DNA from: Chamaelirium japonicum
Lineage: Eukaryota > Streptophyta > Magnoliopsida > Liliales > Melanthiaceae
Reading direction: 5' to 3'
Length of the DNA stretch: 64,000 bases
NCBI GenBank assembly: GCA_947650365.1
Contig: OX393549.1
Span: forward strand, 25,555,851-25,619,850
Below the pieces are notes generated by a model. It worked only from the letters and a program-made list of their open reading frames with translations. It searched no databases and was not told where the DNA came from. Below, in pieces: positions 57,504-64,000 of the stretch (positions are counted from its first letter, which is position 1; the number at the start of each line of letters is the position of its first letter). The translations under genes were made by a program, and so were the position numbers.

Positions 57504-60500
57504 ATTGGTATCAGAGCTACGCTAGTGGTGTACGTTTCATGTTTTTCATGAAACCGTCATGTGCGCGCATGAACACTATGTGCCGTCATCGGGGTTCTAC
57601 GAGTAGATCATGCATAGTATATATTGTATGTTCTATGAATTGTTCTTACAGGGTGCCGCTTCTAAAATTAATCTGGATATATGAATGCTTGCTACCGGGG
57701 GTCGGACCCCGTGTTAGTGAATTTGTCTGGATGTATTTTCTTCTGTGTGTGGATAGCTTTTAAAGCCATAGTCGGGCAAGTGGTGGAAGGTGACCACCCT
57801 TGATTTACAGGTTTTTTGCTATGCTTGTTTTCCTTTTCGTTCTAGAAAATTGTGTATGAGCGAGCACTTGCTCGAAGCATACTAGAGCTTTTTCGGTTAC
57901 AGATTGAAGATGAGAACTTGCCGTGGAGATCCACCACCGGGAGGACGAGCGGAACCTTGTAGGACGATGACGATCCGGCGAAGCGTACACGATGACGGCA
58001 AAGGGCAGAAAGCGTTAGGAGATCGTATACAAGAGGCTTGCACCGGATCGAGGAGCCTTGCGAAGGAGACAGAGAGCCTGCGCTGTGCCAGTCAGGTTCA
58101 GGGGTCGGACCCTGAACTTGATTCAGTTGTGTGCTTGTTTCTTTCAGTAGTTCTTATATTTCTGTAGAGAACCCCGATGCGATAATTTGATTATCTGTGT
58201 TAGAGGGATGCCCTTTCCCCTTGGGTCCTAGCGACCTTATTAGAATAGGATTCCACTAGTGACACCTATTATTTAATTGACCCTTGATGATAGTATGAAT
58301 TCCTCACATTTGGTTATGCCACCATTAGGTCAACACCCGATCCTTCGGGTGTGCCTATTTGGCCAGTATCGAAACCTAGAATGAGTTGGAATTATACTAT
58401 GACATCATTCGTCAAATTTATAAGCGAGGCGCCATGGTAGTAGAAGACCTTTCCTGTCAGTCTGACCTTAGGCTAGGCTTCAAAGCATTAGCGTGATAGC
58501 TAGGTTTGCAAAGCATCGATGTTCTTGAGATATGTAATGTGACCCTTGAGTGGAGAAATCCACTCGAGGCAGGGACTATGATATTCCAAGATCGATTAAT
58601 GCTTCGCGAAAGGCTTGAAACGCTAGTGGGAGCACGGTATGACCAGGGTCTAGTGTATAGGTTGTCGTGACCTTAGTATACACTCATATTTGCATAAAAT
58701 AACCCTCAAATTTAAGGGATGTAAGAGAGGACTTTTAGAGATTCTCTGGCCTCCACGACCAATCACTTTGTGCTAGGGTGGGAGGGCATAACTCAACAAC
58801 CCCCTCGGGTGAGAGCTGTGTTTTTCCATGCCAAGCTACTTAGTGATCTCCCCCGGGATATGGCGGTTACGGTGCCAAGGGTTCAGGCTTTTACTCACCC
58901 TCGTGGGGGCCGTTAGAACTTCCGTTCCGTAATTGCCTAGGCTCGTGGTTAAGCATCCGAAGTACACGTGAGGTATTCGTTGCGAAGACAATGGTGATCA
59001 CGTGGTACTGGCCAAAAGATAACCATGGTCCATCAAAGCCCTTAGTTGGCAAATTTGGATAGGGTCAAGGAAAAGACCCGTGTAAGCGGATGACCTGCAC
59101 ACTGCCCCCTCGGACAGGTGCAGCCTATTCCGAGATCTTGCATACATGGTTAAATTAATCCATAAATGTGTCTTCGTTGTGAGGGTAGCGTTGGTATTTG
59201 GATATAATTAGCTTGTTTTAAAAATCTATAAAATAAGTTATTTTGCATTCGTTTTCATTCAACCATATAGTTCCCCTATCCGCTATCCCATAAGAGAACC
59301 AGTTATCGGGTCTCTAACTACGTAGAGCGGAAGCACTTTCTCTAGTTTATGCATAGGGTAGTAAACGTACATTGGCATGTAATCTAAATATCCCTGTACT
59401 AGACCTAATGGGTCCAGATATTACTAGGGCACTAATTAGGGCATATGATGACTAGCGAGAGTCTTAGGAGATGTGCAAGTTCTGTGTCATAGCAGACTTA
59501 TGGACAACTCCTTAGAAGCAAGTCAGAGATATGCCGGGTCTTCTCAAATAAAGTTTTACTTGCATTAGATGTCTGCTAGGCGAAGTCGGTAGACTCATCG
59601 CTTATCTACTAAGATACTTGTCGGTACCGAGATGTCAGTGGGTATGCTTGTTCGGGAACACATTTGAGAGTTCTAGATCGAATAAGATTCCAAAGACATG
59701 GTGCCAGATGACGAAGTGGTGGAAGACGTCTGTCTTGCATTCTTGTCTGGAACCTTCGAAGGCGTTGTCAAAGACTTTAGCTTTAACAAGCTAGAGATGA
59801 CAAACGTAGAACTTCTAAGTAGATTTCCAAGAGACAAAGGATAAGATCAAGATTAAAGGCGATGTCTTTAGTGCTTAACCTAGGTCTTCTTTAGAAGAAC
59901 CTAAAGGAGTAACTTATCAGAGATTGAGAACTATTTTAGTGCAGAAACTGGTGTGGACTCCTAAGACTGGTAACGCTAAGGACGGAAGTGATTCCGCTTT
60001 GGCAAGAATAGGAGGTATTTGAAGATTGAGTATGGCCTCAGGATGTTAGGAGTTAAGTCGCTATCTAGTAGCAATTCTTATGCTTCTTGGAATGTAGACT
60101 CCAGGTCTACAGAGATTCAAAGAAAGCAGAAGGCTACTTTATAGTGAAGTAATCCTAACATAGGTACTGATGCCATAAGCCGTTGTGGAAGCTGTTAGAT
60201 ATGATTGTCTTAGTTTCTCCGAAATATGGATTTTGATTTTTAGAGATGTAATTCTGTTTCCTCTTCCGTAAATAAAGTTTTTTAGTTTTAGACAGCACCA
60301 TAGGTGTGTATCTTAAACTAAATAGATAACTTCATTACTAGAGGAATAGATCAGAATAATCTCTTTGTATTTAATCTTAATTCGGAAATAGATTTCATGA
60401 CAGCTGCAGCGTCTAGTTGAAATTCATCTGTATCTTTCGGAGGATCTACCTCATTTATGACCCCTCTGACTTAGATATTTTGCCTTAGATAAATTCAGAG

Positions 60501-61265
60501 GTAACAGAAGGCCGAGTTTCTGTTCACAAATTCATCGGAGATCCTTCTAACCTATGAGTGTAATCTGGAAGGCAGAATAACTAAAAGAGCCACGAAGGTA
60601 TGGGAGTTAGTTAATTTTGACATCTATGGTTCCAAGAGAGTCCAGACGATAGGAGTCTCTTCGATTTAATCGAAGGAATAAGTCACTATCGGACGAGTTC
60701 CATAGGATCCTAAGGGAGCATGGGATTAGCTCCCAGTTAAATGCTCAAAGGATGACACGTCAGAATAAAGTCTCCGAGAGAAGAAATCAGACCATGTTTG
60801 ACATGGTCCGTAGTATGATGAATATTGCCAAGTGTACTACCCACCTTTGGTGGGGTTGTACCTTAAAATAGTAGCTTATATCTGAAACTATCTCTCATTT
60901 AGATTAGTGCCTCAGACCTATAGTCTAAGCGAAAGCTGACACTATAGTGTCTCGAGATATGGGGTTGTCCTGCACTTGTGCAAAAGGACAAGAGGGATGA
61001 GATGGAGATGTAGTTTCTGGTATATCTGTTTATAGGTTACCCTTAGGAGGCATAAGGTGGATTGTTATATGATCTTGAGGTTTGGAAGGTAATCATTTCT
61101 ACGAATACCATCTACCTAGACCAGGATTATATTATAGACCATAAGTTTATCAGTAAGGTAGTTCTGGGTGAACTACTGGGTACTGGTAGAGAATGCGCAT
61201 CTGAAAACGTAGTGGGAGTAGATGATACAGAAACTAGTATACCAGGTATTGTAGAAATGATTCAC

Positions 61266-61529
61266 TTTGTACCACTACCACCTCGTCGTTGTGGGACCAT
61301 CAGAGCTCCTGAAAGATACTATAGAGAAACTTCGATAGTTAATCCAGAGTTTCAGGAGGATGATCCCTAGAGCTACAAAGAAGTAGTGAGAGCTTCCTTT
61401 GTACCACCACCACCTCGTCGTTGTGGGACCATCAGAGCTCCTGAAAGATACTATGGAGAAACTTTGATAGTTTATCCAGAGTTTCAAGAGGATGATCCCT
61501 AGAGCTACGAAGAAGTAGTGGGAGCTACC
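61266..61529 (+). repeat. 132-bp tandem duplication inside the copia element
   Basis: TTTGTACCACTACCACCTCG and the following CGTTGTGGGACCATCAGAGC occur at 61266 and again 132 bp on (61398) with few changes. It lies in the region between integrase and reverse transcriptase. Confidence 0.85.
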
Positions 61530-62879
61530 AACAGCTCTAACTGATAAAAGACCATGGAGGCAAATTTGCATCAATGTCCCTTGGAACAGTCTTGACACTT
61601 ATAGCACTATCACCCTTCGGGGTGTAGGAGGTGTATAAGAAGAGCACCCGGTTTAGACTTAAGTAGCTAGATTAGTTACCAAAGGAGAAGGGATTGACTA
61701 TGTCAAAACCATCTCACTGGTAGCTATGCCTAAGTCTATTTCGGGTCCTCTTAATCCATCGTAGCCCATTATAGTTGGGAGATCTAGTTGATGGATGTCA
61801 AGACAGTTATTCCCTAACGGGAATTTGGAAAGGACATATGGATGATGTAGCCCCAGGTTTGTGTCAGTAGGTTAGGAAGATTTGGAATGCAAGTTGCAAC
61901 GGTCTATTTATGGACTGATGCAAGCATCCAGGATGGAATGTCTATTTTGATCAAGGGAATCCGCTCATACGGATTTGATCAGAATGATGATAAACCAAGA
62001 AGGTACAAGAAAGGTGAAATAGCTACAAGGGTGTATTTAGTACTTTACGTTAACGATATTCTACTGATTGAAAATGACGTAAGAATATTGTTTACGGTAA
62101 ATATTTGTAGTCGTCACAATTCGATGTGAAAGATCCTAGTGAGGTGAGTTATGCTCTGGGAATCAAGGTAACTCGAGATTACCAGAGCAAGGTTTTCTTG
62201 CTGTCACAGGCTACGCATGAAGATAAGATTCTAGCCAGATTCGTTTTATGATGCTAGATATCTATTGCACAGCAGGATTTATGGGTCGGTTTCAGTCGAA
62301 CCCGGGTCCAAATCACTGGACTAATGTGAAGGGTATACTCAGAAATCCTCATTAAGTAAGGATTGTGAGTTAGCTTGCACTTCACAGGTCCTGATATCGA
62401 TTGGACACACAGGATCTGATTTAGTGTGAGATGTGTGTTCCAGAGAATCGATTTCAGGGATTATTTTTTATCTTGGGATTAGAAGCGGTAGTTGGTAGAG
62501 TGTGAAGCAAAAGTGCATCACAGACTCCACCACAAAGACAGAGCACGTTGTTGCGTGCGAGGTAGTCTACCAGGTGGTATAGCTTAGGAAGTTCTTAGAG
62601 AACCTGGGACGCGTACCAGAGGCTCAGTTATCTGTTATTACAACAGAAGAGCGGTAAGCAAGGTCCAAGGAGACTAGGCATCACTATGAGGGGAAACCCA
62701 TCAAGTACAAACTCCACTTGATCTGACAGGTATAGGAGGAAATGCAAGTAGCGGTACTGAGGTGGAATCTACAGACAATGTTGTCAATTCCTTTAGGGAA
62801 TTCCTGCAAAGGCTTTTGGGCAGCATGTAGAAGCTACAGAGCTCAACACCGTTATTTCTCGTTAGACCTAGTGGGAGAT

Positions 62880-64000
62880 TGTTAGAATTGGTGAGGTCTA
62901 TAGCTCGTAAAAACCTAGTGTTTAGCATTGTATGGTTGATAGTATAGGAATGCATATTGGTATGTACCTTAGTACGTGTTCTGATTAAAGAACAAAGAAC
63001 CATGGCTACATGATAATCCACTTGAGTAGGAGACTCAAATGATTGGTCTTATGTAACCTAAATACGTTCGCAGCTCTGATTAGGGTTGGTCGCCCTATCA
63101 GGATAAGCTGTTGGGATGACAGAGCATGGGTGTCTCCACCACGGTCATTTCCAGGCACAGTATCTGTGGCCGAACGGAACTAACATGGTGCACAGATCGG
63201 TGAGCAGACACCGGTGCACTAAACCGTGTTTCTGCTTAGGGTAAAACGGTCCTAAACCCTGAGGAACCATGTCTGGTGGACTAACCAGTTGTGTGGTGCT
63301 TTGGCGCACCAATGTGTGAGGATCCAGATGCAGTGAGCCAAAACCACGGTGTACTGGGTTACCCGGCTGGCGTTGCATCAGTATGTCACTCCTGCAGGCT
63401 ATCCACACCCCTGACGGGAGGTGCGTTCCTTGGTCTGACCTATGTCGTATTAAACCCTGGCCAGGTGGTCATCAGTTGGACTAGTGACGGATCCGGTTGC
63501 TCAGAAGAGTAATCGGAGGTACGATGTATGTGGGCAACCTGGAAGGAACCAAGTCATATGAGCACTCGAGTCTGACGGTATTCTCCATCGCTCGAGTTGC
63601 ATCATGGCACCAGTGGAGGGATAGCGAGTTTACCATACTAAGCGGAGAGCAGGGGTATGAGGGAGAAAATAGTAAGTCCGGGAGAATTGGAGTGCAGCCT
63701 GCGTCGCACTCTGGGTGGCTACGCAAGTTAACTCGGACTCAAAGGATCGATGGTACACTCGGGTAGTGTGTCGATCGAGTCTAAGTTGGAAGCCATGAAC
63801 CCTGGTCCCTGAAGGTTTCACCTTATCGACATTATGTACGGTTCTTATACTATCTCATCGAAACATAGAACGCAGTTAGAGGAAGCGAGAAGTTCAAGCC
63901 TACGCTCCGTGAGTGCTTCGCACTAGTGCACGGTAGATGCGTAGCAACGTGTGTGCACTAAGGGGAAACCCTAGGTTAGTGCAGAGACACATGTAGCAAT
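62880..64000 (+). repeat. Right LTR of the copia element (cut by window end)
   Basis: Direct repeat of the left LTR from its first base; 1121 bp lie within the window. Paired small ORFs at 63145-63821 mirror those at 55417-56093 simply because the LTRs are copies. Confidence 0.85.

Larger units (their letters stand above)
55152..64000 (+). mobile_element. Ty1/copia element with long LTRs, continues past the window
   Basis: Left LTR 55152-57503, primer site TTGGTATCAGAGC at about 57505, internal region 57504-62879, then GTGGGAGAT and the right LTR from 62880. Integrase-like (about 60720-60860), reverse-transcriptase-like (about 61780-62250) and RNase-H-like (about 62480-62650) parts follow the copia order. 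It is broken many times internally. The LTRs differ by a few percent over the 1.1 kb that can be compared, which suggests roughly one to two million years at usual plant rates. The left flank ATTAC (55147-55151) would be the target duplication; the right one lies outside. Confidence 0.8.

Noticed and set aside
55417-57763. Small ORFs within the copia LTR
   Set aside because: Non-coding LTR sequence; the same ORFs recur in the other LTR only because the LTRs are copies.

Overview
The window is nuclear DNA from a flowering plant. The evidence is spliced plant genes, Tat-lineage Ty3 and Ty1/copia elements primed by plant tRNAs, MITEs, TRIM elements and long GA/TA microsatellites. The high GC content of the first exon of the receptor gene would suit a monocot or magnoliid, but the order cannot be fixed from sequence alone. 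The window is a typical repeat-rich intergenic landscape. Only two host genes look intact: a 9-exon cytochrome P450 (2880-8299, +) and a 3-exon leucine-rich-repeat receptor pseudokinase (48253-51495, +).

Layout. 1-2270: MITE remnants and unassigned DNA. 2277-8299: P450 gene with TATA box, CT-rich leader, nine exons in register and a likely GC-AG intron; its introns hold a TRIM element and several copies of a SINE-like repeat. 8300-10476: AT-rich DNA with one exon-like piece on the minus strand. 10477-26251: one complete, very young Tat-lineage Ty3 element on the minus strand, with target-site duplication (TSD) ACCTC; an antisense plant-mobile-domain gene with its own TATA box lies between integrase and 3' LTR. 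26257-30617: no gene. 30623-34538: a 3.9-kb solo LTR with TSD AACAC, built largely of 72-75-bp repeats. 34540-44110: an unusual block of GA and TA microsatellites, three short foldback elements sitting in (TA)n, a 750-bp long inverted repeat between TA tracts, a CACTA terminus, a 258-bp tandem duplication and a captured-looking CK2-alpha exon. 44127-46776: a LINE with ORF1, 3' UTR and poly(A) but no ORF2. 47457-51495: the receptor gene, with a hAT-type MITE nested in another MITE both in its promoter and in its second intron. 51700-54720: an old, heavily broken copia copy. 55152-64000: a second copia element with 2.35-kb LTRs that runs off the window end.

The two host genes do not form a pathway. 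The P450 belongs to the CYP85 clan (steroid/terpenoid oxidation). The receptor is a membrane protein that probably signals through partners rather than by its own catalysis. The most unusual items are the antisense gene within the young Ty3 element, the microsatellite-embedded foldbacks and the ORF1-only LINE.
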